Positions 47,565 through 59,642 of a stretch of DNA of 64,000 nt are shown piece after piece (position 1 is the first letter of the stretch; each line of letters begins with the position of its first letter). Source of the DNA: Sanghuangporus weigelae (taxonomy: Eukaryota > Basidiomycota > Agaricomycetes > Hymenochaetales > Hymenochaetaceae). The stretch covers positions 930,001 to 994,000 of the forward strand of contig CP137322.1 in assembly GCA_033182465.1 (NCBI GenBank), written 5' to 3'. The notes beneath the pieces were generated by a model. It made no database searches. It was not told where the DNA came from and saw nothing but the letters and a program-made list of their open reading frames with translations. The translations under genes and the position numbers were made by a program.

Positions 47565-49545
47565 GATGGAACTAGATCAGGCTCGATCCCGAATCGACTG
47601 TAATATTTGTGATTACTTTTAACAATGCAGTTTTCTTCTACCTCTACGGAATTGACGATGGTCTTGCTGTGGGCACAATACTCCGCGGCGCCAGAGCAGT
47701 GGCAGTCATCAAGACTAAAATGATCAAAATCAAAGTTCATGTACCGCAATTTGTCACAGACAGTTCAATACCGAAAACATTGTGTTCTCTTGGATTGATC
47801 CTCGGCCAGTAAAACTAATAATACGCATCTTGAGAAAATTCAAAGAGAATCCCTGACATCCCATTATCGATACTACATCTCTATTAATTTTCGGTTTCAG
47901 GTTGGGATCACATGTAAATGTTATTTTTACGTCTTTGGTCGTTGTGTCACGTAGATCACCTCCGAGACTTCCGTTTCTGTCAATTTATAGACCGATGGAC
48001 TAACAACGTGCATGCTTGCCGTGCAACCAAGTCTCGCTTGGAATTGGACCCATCCGAGCCTTTGACGAGCTTGGATCAACTTTCTAGTCGATTCCGAAGA
48101 AACAGTCCGACTATTGAGAGATCATTATTTGTGTTATAGTTTGTCATATCGTTTCGTTTGACGACCAACGTTTCGTACCATAGATTTTGAATGGTACGTG
48201 GTACCACGTTTCTCTGTAAATTCCGAATTGTGACTCCACATCTTCTTTTTTGCGCTTGGAATCTAGCGCACATGTACAGGATAAACATGTATCATCGGAG
48301 TGATGACTGCTCAATTCGCGGCATCAGCAGTGGGACGATTCCTTTGAAACCAACACACGTGGATAATTTCGGCCAATGAAGTTTTTTACAAGTCCACGAG
48401 CAGCCACTTCTGTCGGAGAGATAGGGATAGACCCGAATAACATGAACTTAATCAAGTTTTCACTGATAATTTTATCTCAGTTTGGAACGTTTACGACACC
48501 GTCCGTTTACACGGAGTATGCTACTAGACAATGTCGAGATTTTTGGCGAGATGGTTTTCTCTGGAATTCGCACGTCGCTCAATGCGCACGTTCGAAAAAC
48601 TTCGCGTTCAATGTATTTTATTCACGGCACGCTACGGGTATGTCAGTGCCGTTCCGCGACTCTTTCTCACTCGTCTCAAGTGGCGTCAGACGGGCAGAGG
48701 GCCTCAGGACGAGGTCAGTGGCAAATATCTCAATTCTTACTCTATTGATCAAGGCCTGTACCTTGTCGCTATTTTCAGACCGTTTACTACGGCTCGGTAG
48801 TGTCAGCATTTTAACCTATTCTGCTTCGATTTTCATTGAGGTGGTGTAGTCAAAGTAAGTATGACAGACACGAACAGGATGCGAGCTAATTGTCATTTGT
48901 ATGAAGGACGATAATATTAATGTGCGAATAAATTGACATAATCTCAACAAGCACACTGACACTGAACTTCTACTCGGATATACGCACTTCAGTACAGCAT
49001 TCCGCGACTCTTGCCTGATATCACGAAACGATGACTGGGCTGAAGAAGGACCTCAACCTCATCTCGGAGAACAATAGTCTGCCTTCAGCTTTGCAATGTA
49101 TAGCCAAATACTGCTTTAACATGGCAACACGCTTAGAACATCTCTTCGTTTTGACAGGTATATCGAACTTAAAGCGGTACTACATTGGGGCGGTGGCATC
49201 AGGGTTTCGCAATGGCTTTCAGGACAAGGTATCGTTGAAAGTGTATGGCGGTCTTTCCGTGATTACTCGTCAAAGTTAGATTGCTTAAACTCGCTACAGG
49301 GTTTGTTAAGTTTCAATGGCTCATAATCGAGGAGAGCCTCTAACGAACTTTACGCTTCATGAAGCAGAATCCGTTCTCAAAGGTCTTGGAGTCGGAAAAC
49401 GTACTGATACGTTTAACAGCTCTAATGTTCATGGTCTACGTTGCGTAGTAGGTTGAAATGAATTCCTCTGCATCTTCGTCTATTAATTAAACGGCATCGT
49501 AGTTCATCAAGGCACGTCTTCACTAACGGCCCGACTAAGATCCGG
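47565..49545. other. Relic-rich gap between the two BTA1 genes
   Basis: About 2 kb. Several disconnected plus-strand stretches look like decayed coding DNA: around 48100-48290 (LSYRFV, then WYVVPRFSVNS), 48376-48849, and 49031-49279 (LPSALQCIAKYCFNMATRLE). None joins into a gene and none aligns by eye with BTA1, so I cannot say what they came from. A CACGTG word occurs at 48356-48361. The last part should contain the promoter of BTA1 copy 2. Confidence 0.35.
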
Positions 49546-52307
49546 ATGATCTGGCACAGTTTTATAGCTCCGACTAGCGGTCAAAAGCATCAGGATAGAA
49601 TTAGCAACGTGAGAATCTGACTCTTTATTTATGACTCTTCTGAAAAATTTCGTTCAACCACGCCTTTTACAGTCTTACCGAGGCCAGGCTGATGTCTACG
49701 ATGAAACTAGGGAAGGTCTCTTGAAAGGCAGGAAGACTATGCTTCGTCTGTCTGCTGCCCATCTATCGGAAATTCGGAAGTCTGGTTGTCAACGCAGACT
49801 CGTGTGGATAGACATCGGAGGTGGTACTGGTGAACTCCTTACAAGTAACGTTCTCCGACTTCGTTAACAAAGAAACCTCGTCAGGATATAACATCGAAGC
49901 CATGGACGCCTTTCTGCCGATAAAAGCCTTTGATGCAGTATACTTAGTCGATATCTGCGAATCTCTTCTTCAAATAGCCGAGAAACGCTTCGCGTCTCGG
50001 GGTTGGACGAACGTACACGTGGTTCATCAAGATGCGGCATCCTTTATTCTTCCGGAAGCTCCATGGAGTGATGACACGACTGTTCGAGGCTCAGCAAGCC
50101 TGATCACGTTCAGTTACACCTTGTCTGTGGTAATGTTGACGTCGATCAACCTTGTTTACTTTTAATGTTTCTTGTTAGATTCCGGACTTCTATGCCGTTC
50201 TTGATCGCATCTCGTCGTTACTTGCTCCCGAAGGATTGATTGGTGTCGTTGATTTCTACACTTCCGGCTACAACTTCCAGTGGCCAGCTTCTGTTGCGGA
50301 TGTCAATAGAGCCTGCGGCCGGTTTTCTCGTTGGTTTTGGCAAATTTGGTTTGATTTCGACCATGTGATGGTTGGTCCTCAACGTAGAGAATACCTCGAG
50401 CATAGATTTGAAACTGTACGTGTCGATGAGACATATCCCTTCAGAACTAACCGTCGTCACGGGACCCTAGGTGAAAATCTTGAATGGTCGAAACCGGTTT
50501 CTTACACCCTCGTTTATCCATATGTGCGTATACGCGTGACTGTAGAGATTGGGACTGACATATAGAGTTCCGGTAGACCTTACTACGTCTGGTTGGGCCG
50601 ATCGAGACGTACCGTTTCGTCCAACGGCGAGACTCTGGCACAAATTAATGTTGTACAGTACCGTCTTGGATCATTATTTCAGAACATCGTAATGGTCGAA
50701 TTTATTAATGTTTCAATATCGTAATGTTTCAATATCGGACTCAATATCGTTTTGATGGTTTCCAGCCGTGGCGTGTTCCGTATACATCCAAGCCTTCGCA
50801 TGGTCAAATGAATACATTTATGTATGCTTTTACCTGGGTATGTCAGGCAGTTTCTGTTTTACCGATTGCAAATCACCATCTTCACTGTAGGAAGACCCTC
50901 TGGAAGACATGAAGCATCTCGTTCACGGCCCAAATGATTCGCTCCTCGTAATCACATCTGCCGGTGACAATGTTCTTCATTATGCACTGCAAGCAACATT
51001 CCAGTCGGTGAGCCTGCACGACTAGATGCAAACATAGATGCCTGAGCTTCTCGCAGATACACTGCGTGGATATGAATCCTTGGTGAGAGGAAGCTTGAAC
51101 TGGACAATTCATGCATTGGACCAACTTCCTCATATAGCCAAGGTCACCTACTTGAGCTGAAGATAGCCGCTTTGAAAGTCTTACCCTATGACATGGCCTT
51201 TTCCATGTTTGGACGTGGACATGTCGATTCGTTCCAGGAAATCCTCGATTTGAAACTATCTCCGCTACTCTCGGCTCCTTGTTATCAGTTCTGGAAAACA
51301 AATGCGCATATGTTCATGTCTTCAATGCCTCTTTACATGCACGGCTTTTCAGGTCTCGCTCTTCGTATTGTTCGTACTCTCTTCAAAATCACTGGACGCC
51401 TTGGCGATGTGGAACGGCTCTGCAATGCGAAGTCGATTACGGAGCAGATTTCTGTATGGTCTCGTCGGGTTCGTCCTGTACTATTAAACCGGCTCACTGT
51501 CTTTCTCCTGAACAATCGGTGGTTCTGTTGGCGCGGACTCGGTGTTCCCGAGAATCAGAGGAATATGCTCCTTGCAGAAGGAACAGCGTACGATTACATC
51601 AAGGACACATTAGATCCGGTCGTGGCGTCGAAACACCTCAAAGATGGAGGTTATCACTATTTGATGGTGCGTTCTATCTACTTGATAGAATCCCGGGAGT
51701 ATTGATCGAAAGTTATAGACACTCATGGGGCATTACAGCCCAACATCGTGTCCGCTATATCTCACACGAAATGCCTTCGATGTCCTTCAAAACAACAATG
51801 GCGATCTAATGAACCCAATCAAGATTCACACAGATACAATCACTGGGTTTGTTCGTGCTCCTATCGTGTTCGCTAGTTATTGACGTCGGAGTATAGAGTT
51901 CTTGAGACTATGCCTTCTTCCTCGTTGTCACGAGCTATACTTATGGATCACTTGGACTGGTTCTCGGAAGATAGTATCGATGCCATCGAGGAGATACAGC
52001 TCCTGCACCATGTTCTTGAGCCAGGTGGTTTCATTCTCCTTCGTTCTGCAGCTCGGAGCCCATGGTATATCAAACGGTCAGTATTAAGTCAGTGCCGAGA
52101 TTACCAGTCACTGAACGAGGTATAGGTTTGCGTCTTCTGGCTTTGAGCCGCTTTGCCTCAACGTTCGTAAACCTGGGAGCAAAGAGGCTCTGGATCGCGT
52201 GAACTTGTAAGTTACTCGGTACTTCTTGTCGGGCATCAGTGCTGATGGACGGGTATTTCAGGTATGCATCGTTCTGGAAGGTTAAAAAGCCTGGCATCAC
52301 AGCTTGA
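49546..52307 (+). CDS. Betaine lipid synthase, copy 2
   Basis: A tandem paralogue of copy 1 with the same order of domains. Methyltransferase half: QADVYDETREGLLKGRKTML, VWIDIGGGTGYNIEAMDAFL, AVYLVDICESLLQIAEKRFA and LAPEGLIGVVDFYTSGYNFQ. BtaA-like half: EDPLEDMKHLVHGPNDSLLV, ITSAGDNVLHYALQATFQSI, HCVDMNPW, VWSRRVRPVLLNRLTVFLLN, LGVPENQRNMLLAEGTAYDY and IKDTLDPVVASKHLKDGGYH, ending KVKKPGITA-stop. The second half keeps more of the usual family residues than copy 1. At the place where copy 1 has its ATG the aligned bases here do not form one; the first in-frame ATG is six codons later (CGG ATG ATC TGG). Either translation starts there or an upstream exon is missing from my model. The linker between the domains (50580-50900) is more diverged. 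Confidence 0.82.
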
Positions 52308-52936
52308 TCGAGTATTTGAAATTGTTCTTCTTGAACGTAAGATCTCTTCCAGTATTGTAAACTGATGAACTACATGCCCTTGTAAGACCGCGTAACAACT
52401 ATTGAATATCCCTTTCCTTGATGATGAACATGAGCCAATGCACTTTGTGTGATGCGATGGAAACTCGATCACTCAACCGTTGCTGTACGCGATCTGCATG
52501 TGACGAGAATAGACATGTCTGACCAGCGAAGTAGAATCTCAGCATTGCAGCGACATCGTGTTTCGACGGTTGATCTACAATTACCTGCTTGGAACTGATC
52601 GGACGTTTTGACGGAAGAGCCAAAGTATCCTACCTTAGAAACAGATCATCCCATCTGATGAGAGTGGCTTTGGACAAGATATCAAGAGCCTAAGTTAAAG
52701 CAACTGTGGTATCGCATACCTTTGCAGGTCGAGATTTTCACCAGGCATCGTCTGACTTCACGACCTTGTGCTCACACTTGATGTGCGTTTGAACAATTTA
52801 CTCAATAAGTATTGCTTGGGAAAGTGTTTCTTGAGTGCCAGCACTCCTCTTTCCAACCTCTTCGACTCGTCAAGCAACGTTCTTTCTTTATCGATATATT
52901 TTCTTCGGGTTATTATTGTCCGGCACTTGAATAATC
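52308..52936. other. Gap between BTA1 copy 2 and seven-helix copy E
   Basis: About 630 bases. A minus-strand frame near 52400-52620 (VAAMLRFYFAGQTCLFSSHA) has no recognisable domain. Probably the 3' end of BTA1 and the promoter of the next gene. Confidence 0.3.
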
Positions 52937-54654
52937 ATGCCCGACTCCACGCTCGTTACTTTCTTTTTCTTTTTCCAAATATTTGGCGGGCATTTCGGTA
53001 TGGCGTTGATTCTCGGTACAGTCGCGTTGTCGAAGAATGTAAAGAAACACCCCCTGCTTGTCAGTTTTCTTGCGAACTGGGTGTTATATTCGATATCCTT
53101 CTGTCTTCTGTGAGTTTGTTCTATTCTCAGAGTTGAGCTGTTCAAGAACGAGTTGACGGGTGCACCAGATTGTACACGGGACATCAGTTCGATGATCAGA
53201 AACCCATGTTGTTGTGCGTATTGCAGTTGTCAATGGTATACGGTTCAGCAATTTCGTACGTTGAGTATTCGAAGAACTGAAGGAGGATAGAAACGCTTAC
53301 CACTCTCGCAGAACACCGCTCGCAGGCTTGGCCCTGATTTTCAATGCATGTTCACTTATTATTTATCTTTCTTCAAGGAAGTATCTGATATCACGAAATA
53401 GATCTGGCTTATGGCCGGTCGCCTCATTCACTTTGGCCCTGGCGGCGATCTTGAAGATGAAGTGGATGAAATTCCAGTTCCAAGCGAAAAACGTTATCAT
53501 GCCCCAGGCGAGAAACGAATACCATCATGGGTAACGATCATGGTAAATGAGTTCTGTATCCCGTGTCAGTATCTGCCCCCAAGCGATCGTTCTGACCAAT
53601 GTGGCTTCTACAGCTGATTTTCATCCCATATTCCGCATACCTAACAACTGTTTTGTTCTTTTTGGTGGTGCGTGATATTCGCGTTGTCCGGGAACCGTCC
53701 ATTGATGTCATATGGTATTTATCAGGAGGAAAGCCGTAATACGGATCGCATCCATAGGGGTCAGGAGTCAATATACTGCAGTCTCGATTCCAATCAAGAG
53801 TACGGAAATCAGTTTTCATGAACGGCCGCAGCTCACTGACACGATTTTGTCCCATAGAGGTGCAGTGCCATACATAGTAGCACTGATAGTTCTGGCATGC
53901 GTCATTATGGAAGGTGAGCTACAAATTATTGTCAGTGATGATTTTGGTCAACACCTGCCAAAGCTCTGGTAGTCGTCAAGCTTGTGAAGTTCAGAAAGAC
54001 CTCCAAGTGGCCGAAAGCGAAGCTGGCAGCTGACGCTTTTGTCCGACTCTTCATCCGAATTGGTATCCTCACGCTGTATGGCATCCTTTCTTTGATGTAC
54101 GTGAGAGTGTGCGTAGTCGTGCTCACTAGAAAAAGTAACCCTCTTTTCCACAGGGCGGCTATTACATTTTGGTTCACAGCAAACAAGCAATTCGCTTTTG
54201 CCCATGCTGTGCAAGCCATGCGTGAGTTCATATAAAAACGGAACAGTACCTGTATAGTAACGATGCCTTTTCTTTGTTAGTACCAACCGCAGCATTCCTG
54301 ATCTTCGGGACGCAAAGGGTAAGATTTAGCATATACCTCAGACCGAATTGGGTTGATACGAACCTTCAAAAATAGGACTTGCTCGCCGCCTGGGGTATTA
54401 TCCCGCTTTGGAATCGGCTATCCGGCAAGCTGTCTCCCGCTGCTTCACCGGACCGGTACGAGATCTCCCATGCCTCTAAGGTGAACTCAATTGCACAGAA
54501 GCCTCTGCCAGAGCTTCCAAAACATATAAAGATCTCGACAATGATGGCTCCGACTAGACCGCTGGCAATCTTCGCAGGGGCGCCGAGTGGCTTTGTTCCG
54601 TCGTCAATCACCATATCTGAAGTTCGTAGAGATGAATCTGACACAAGTAGATAA
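52937..54654 (+). CDS. Seven-helix membrane protein, copy E
   Basis: Starts MPDSTLVTFFFFFQIFGGHF, then LILGTVALSKNVKKHPLLVS, FLANWVLYSISFC, LYTGHQFDDQKPMLLCVLQL, SMVYGSAIS and TPLAGLALIFN. The later part has DAFVRLFIRIGILTLYGILS, AAITFWFTANKQFAFAHAVQ, VPTAAFLIFGTQR and a longer tail than the other copies (DLLAAWGIIPLWNRLSGKLS, then IAQKPLPELPKHIKISTMMA, ending at 54654). The QKPLPELP motif again matches the tails of copies A and D. It is the most separate copy, placed after the BTA1 pair. Seven hydrophobic segments; function unknown. Middle exons (53300-53900) were followed only roughly. Confidence 0.72.
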
Positions 54655-55448
54655 CTGCTGCGCAGCACGCTTACAACTCTGACCCTATTATGACGGAAAT
54701 CAAACTTTGATGCAATCTTTGTGTTATTGATTGTGCTGTTGATGATTAATTGTCAAATATCAAGATAGTGTAAGAGCCGTCCGATCAGTCCAACAGGGAC
54801 TATTTTTACGGACTACCCGTACTGCTTACCGTGTTGGGGATAAAATATCTCATGCAAGATCCATGGCATCGCGAAATCAACGCAAGATCCGTGCTCATGT
54901 TGAGATGCGTGTGTAAAGAGAGCGCTAAAGAAGGTCACCGGACCCCACGAGGCCCAGGAAACACACACAGAGTGATCGCACAGCCTCGTGGGTGGACATG
55001 GAGTTTCGTTCGTTAAGTGCACCGAAAGCAGAAAACGCCGGTATTGAGAAGAGGTTGACGATACGAGACGCCGAGTTAAACTCTGTAGCCGGAGATATAC
55101 TACATCATAGTGACGCCTGGCCGCAGTGATGAGTGATGCTTCGAGAAGGACCGAGTAAGTAGAGTAAAAGTGGTATTTTTGTTCACTTTTAACAATCAAA
55201 GAGTACAAGATGAAACTCTGCGTTCCCGAAAGGCGAGAGGCGATTCAGTAGCATTGAATATAGTGGTTCTAAGCAAGCAAAGCAAGCAGGGAAGAAGGCG
55301 GAGCAAACATTAGACGCTTTGAGTAGGTAATCTGCACGTGGGTGTCTAGGCTCCATACGCACTGCACTCAGCTCTGCCATTGTCAGTGTCAGTCCCATCC
55401 TCATACCCCATTTCGCTCTTCTTCCTCTCTCCCCTCATCATCGTCGCT
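54655..55448. other. Upstream region of the PDK1-type kinase
   Basis: About 790 bases. The last ~70 bases before the ATG are C/T-rich, typical of a fungal leader. AAGCAAGC repeats occur near 55274-55290. No exon seen. Confidence 0.4.
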
Positions 55449-58022
55449 ATGCTGCGAGTCGACGTTACTGGGCCCTCCCCAGGTCCACCAGCAGCGCCCA
55501 CTCTTTCTGACTTGAGCAGAAATGCATCCGTCATTTCTACCTCAAGTTCGAGTGAAACCGGCTCTTTCGTCGTTAGCACTCCTCGACCTCGCCAAGCTCG
55601 AACATTCTCGTCGCCGAGATCTCAGAGTCGGGACGCACCACCGACGCCCCGTTCGACAAGACCGCCTGCGTATCTCGCGAAGGAGCTTGGTCTTGCCGAC
55701 GATATCGAGAACTATGCGGACCTTAGGAAACGGGCCCAGTCACGTTCTAAATCCAGAGCTCGCACAAAGTCAAGGAACAGTTCTGCCGGTTTTAAGCTGG
55801 ACGTAAGCGACTTTGAGTTCGGGGAAATTTTGGGCGAGGGTTCTTACTCCACCGTGTGTCTATTCGCTGCAAACTGCTTCACTCAATTCTCACAGTTTTA
55901 TGCAGGTTGTGCATGCTATCTATCCTCCTACAGAACAGGAATATGCTATTAAGATACTCGACAAAGGACATCTTAAACGAGTGAATAAGACGCAGACGGC
56001 CATTGCGGAGAAGAACACGCTCGTTCGGTTAGGATCCGGCCATCCGGGAATCGTGAGGCTGCACTGGGCTTTTCACGATGAGTGGAGCTTATGTACGTAC
56101 ATCTTGACACTTCTCTGTACGTCGGTTAGATCTGATTTATCGTCTCTAGACTTTGTCCTTGACCTTGCCAAGAACGGGGAACTCCAGAGTCGAATATCAA
56201 GGCTCGGGTCGCTCTCGCTTCCTTGCGCCCGATATTATGCTGCGCAGCTTGTTGATGCTGTGGCTTACATGCACTCGAGAGGCGTTATTCATCGGTATGA
56301 CCCAGGTGCTCATCAATATCGCTTTTCCTTACATATTTGATAGCGACTTGAAACCGGAGAACTTGCTATTGGATGACCATATGCGACTAAAAATTACGGA
56401 TTTCGGGACCGGAAAGCTATTGGAAGAAGGCTCAGAACGTACAGGCACATTTGTTGGGACAGCACAATACGTCTCACCCGAGTTACTCACTGCAAACAAT
56501 ACGTCGAAAGCGTGCGTCTAATGTCTATGGTCGCCAAGTAGTATTCTGACTATTCTTGTCTATCAGGTCCGATATTTGGGCTGTAGGATGCATCATTTTC
56601 CAGATGATTGCGGGAAAATTCCCTTTCCATGCACTATCAGAATACCTGATGTGGCAGAAGGTCAAGAGCTTGGATTATACCTTCCCGGATGGGTTTGATG
56701 AAGTTGCGAAAGATCTAGTACAAAAGTTACTTGTAAATATGTTTTCTATGCTCAGTTTTCTTGCGGAAGCTAATGATTCTTCTCAGGTTATTGATCCTAC
56801 GCAACGCCTTGGGTCTGGGGAACCCGGAACACCGTATGATATTGATGCACTCCGTGCCCACCCGTTCTTCAAAGACATTAATTGGGAAACTCTTTGGTCC
56901 AATCCAGCTCCGCCACTGGAGCCTGGTTTAGTGAAGAAAGAGCATCCGCTCTCCGAGCATAACTACGATGTCGGTGTCGCATGGGAACAGCTAGTCGGAG
57001 GCGCAGAAGACGAAGACGAGAATAATGCACCCTGGACGGTGGATAATTACGAATTGACGTCCGGTGTCGGTGCTGTCAACAGCTATCCGTTTGCTGGCGG
57101 CGGCGGAGAAATAGGACCTCTTGACATTGTACCCCCACAAGCGGACCCTGTCAAGGATGCTGCTCCAGTCGACGATGCAGAAACACGAGGTCGTATTGGC
57201 CTTTCGGTAGCATCGTCAAACATCGCCAATGGTATTCAACAGGTCTCTCATCCGATCGATATCCCATCGCATACTTCCGGGTTAAGAGATTCGATAATCT
57301 CTTCAGGCTCCGGGTCTAGTTCTTCGGAAGGATCACCAGTGGGCCGTCTCAATGCATCAATAGGGGCGATATCTTTATCTCCTGAACCTGATCGCGGACG
57401 TGATCGGGTAACGACACCTATCCGCCTTACTGATACTCCCGATACCCAGTGGGACGCACTGCTCGCACCAGGAGAGAATCTCGTATTCCATACCCCCGTA
57501 GAACTGAAGAGTCGGACTCGTCGATTAACAGCGACCTTACTCCCGATTTCAGCAACGCAGAATCGGCCGAAGATTAGACATCTCGTCCTGACGACGCAGC
57601 GGTTAGTCTGTGTCAAGGCCAAACGTGGGCGAAAGGTATCTATAAAGAGTGAAGCATTATTGCGAAGTCCGAGTCCAACGGTTGGGAAGGAGAGCAAAGA
57701 TGAAAGGAAAGAAAGGGATAGAGAGAAGGATCGGGATACCCGGCCGGTGATTACCAGTGTCGCTGCAAAGGGCCAGAGGGCTTTCATCATCATGACGGTT
57801 CGTCCTTTCACGATACTCCGCCGAAGAGAGCAAATTTGACGCGCTGACTCGCAGACTGCGAAGCCGCAGCAATACGCGACAGAGCCGATCACGGCCCAGC
57901 GATGGATAGAAGAAATCAGCAAGTTCATCAAACCAGAGAATGCACGTCGGGATCCCTGTAATGCCGGTGGGTCGAAACCAGCACCTCCGCCCATTTTGAA
58001 CGGCCAGCCTGCGAGAAACTGA
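55449..58022 (+). CDS. PDK1/Pkh-type AGC protein kinase with C-terminal PH-like domain, 749 aa
   Basis: Seven exons (55449-55853, 55906-56092, 56150-56294, 56344-56511, 56567-56732, 56787-57797, 57855-58022) give 750 codons. After a Ser/Arg-rich disordered N-terminus (~115 residues) comes the kinase domain: glycine loop ILGEGSYSTV, the lysine in EYAIKILDKGHLKRVN, catalytic loop HRDLKPENLLLD, DFGT in KITDFGTGKLLEE, activation-loop GTFVGTAQYVSPELL, then SDIWAVGCIIFQMIAGKFPF and HPFFKDINWETLW. TFVGTAQYVSPE is the PDK1 hallmark. The last ~200 residues (APGENLVFHTPVEL...HLVLTTQRLVCVKA...QRWIEEISKFIKP) fit its PH domain. Fungal Pkh kinases respond to sphingolipid long-chain bases and activate AGC kinases such as Ypk, Pkc1 and Sch9 at eisosomes and the plasma membrane. 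A highly charged Lys/Arg/Glu/Asp insertion interrupts the PH-like part. Confidence 0.93.
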
Positions 58023-59642
58023 CTAGAGTGGCTAGAACCTACGAATCAACCAGAGTTCTTCTCATTTCTCCCTCCAAATGCTTTTTCTCCGCGTCTCCTT
58101 TAATCAATTCCATTCCTCGAGTTTCTTCGTTGACATTTTATGGACCTTTCCTATAATTTCCCTCTTGTGTTTCCTTTATCATTCTCGGGCTTCCGCGTAA
58201 TTATTCGTTTTGCTCTCACTTGCATCACGCCTTCTTCTGTGATATCATTGGTACTCATCGCATTGCATTTTTGTCACCTCTCGTGTAATCCTCGTCTCAT
58301 TCGCCTTTTTATTCTCTATACACGTCAATTTCATCCACTGAACATCTCTGATACAAGACATAATGTGTAGCCACGTATAGCATATATACCGTACGATAAT
58401 GACAGTTCTTGCGGCGGGTATAGGAAAAGTCTCAGAGAGATGCACTAACCATGATCCGTACAAAGTAGTTCCGCAAGTGAAGCGAACTTGCAAATATGAG
58501 TAAGTACAGTCATTCACCGGTCCTTTGAACACCCAATACAGATGCACTCGCCCGGCTCACCATACAGCCGATTTATAAATTTCAAGTACACATTCTGATA
58601 GCCCTTGACGAGGGCGATATTTCCTATTTTTTTCAAGCTGTAAATTGCTCAGGAAAAATTATTATCGGCGAAAGAAAAAAGATGCAAGAATGTCACAAAA
58701 ACCACTCCTTTGTTGAACACCGTGTGACATCAGAGTTTTCCGTCACGGTGCTAGTTCTCGGTCTCGGGTATGGCAATACAACCGCCGATCTTAGCATGCT
58801 CCTCCCATCTGTCACACTTTCTGTTTGTTTCCCCTGCATTAATTCGTAGAGTAGCTGTTTTCTCTTCAAACTTTTCACAGATGCACACATGGTGATACTT
58901 TAGTGATATGTACAGCTATCTTCTATATAAATGGCCCAGAACAAGCTCAAGAGCAATTGTTGCAAATTAAACTCAACCAAAAACACCCAAATTAGCCAGT
59001 GCACAATTTCTCTACACTGAACGCCTTACTCAAACTTTCTGAAATTCGGTGTCGTCATTGGTACATATTTACTGCATCTGTGTGATTTTTTTCACGACAA
59101 AGGAAGAAGAATTGAGGGAGAAAATTCGAGTGTTCAAAGGAACGGTACTGTTTAAAGGACTGGTAAATGACTGTACCGTTCTGAATTTGCAGTGGTCGTC
59201 TCGTTGTGCACAGAAATCAAGTGCAGCGCGCTCTTGCACGAATGTCTAGTTTCTATGTAGCATGTTGGTTCGAAGATCTGGCTCACTGATTCCGCAATGT
59301 GGCTTTATTTACTTGTGCATTGTTCCATACACAAATCGAAAAACAAAGTCCGATCAAGGCCCTTTCATATCCGTAACAACTCAGATAGGTACGCATTCTT
59401 CGACTGAGAAGGACCGAAAATCACTGAAGAGTTATACGATGAAAATTGAAGGATGCTTCTTATGTATTTTGTATCATATCTGCTTACAGACGAAATTTCG
59501 AGGGCAACTCGTTCAACCCCCTTTAAAACCAAAAGCTTTTTCCTTCGAGATCAATTCTGCATACACGATCAGCAACCTGGCAAGAAGGCAGATAAACCAG
59601 AGATGGAGGTATTGATCCAAGCTTGTTTTTATAATTATCGCT
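58023..59642. other. Long convergent gap with a dispersed inverted repeat
   Basis: About 1.6 kb between the kinase and ILV6 stops. A short sequence occurs once on each strand: near 58490-58530 (minus) GTTCAAAGGACCGGTGAATG, and near 59149-59185 (plus) GTTTAAAGGACTGGTAAATG, both followed by ACTGTAC. A TATATAAA box at about 58924 has no gene that I can attach. This is probably mobile-element debris. Confidence 0.4.

Noticed and set aside
43663-48361. CACGTG words upstream of both BTA1 genes as Pho4-type phosphate-control sites
   Set aside because: One hexamer in each kilobase-scale interval is near chance expectation. Kept only as a hint in the annotation.
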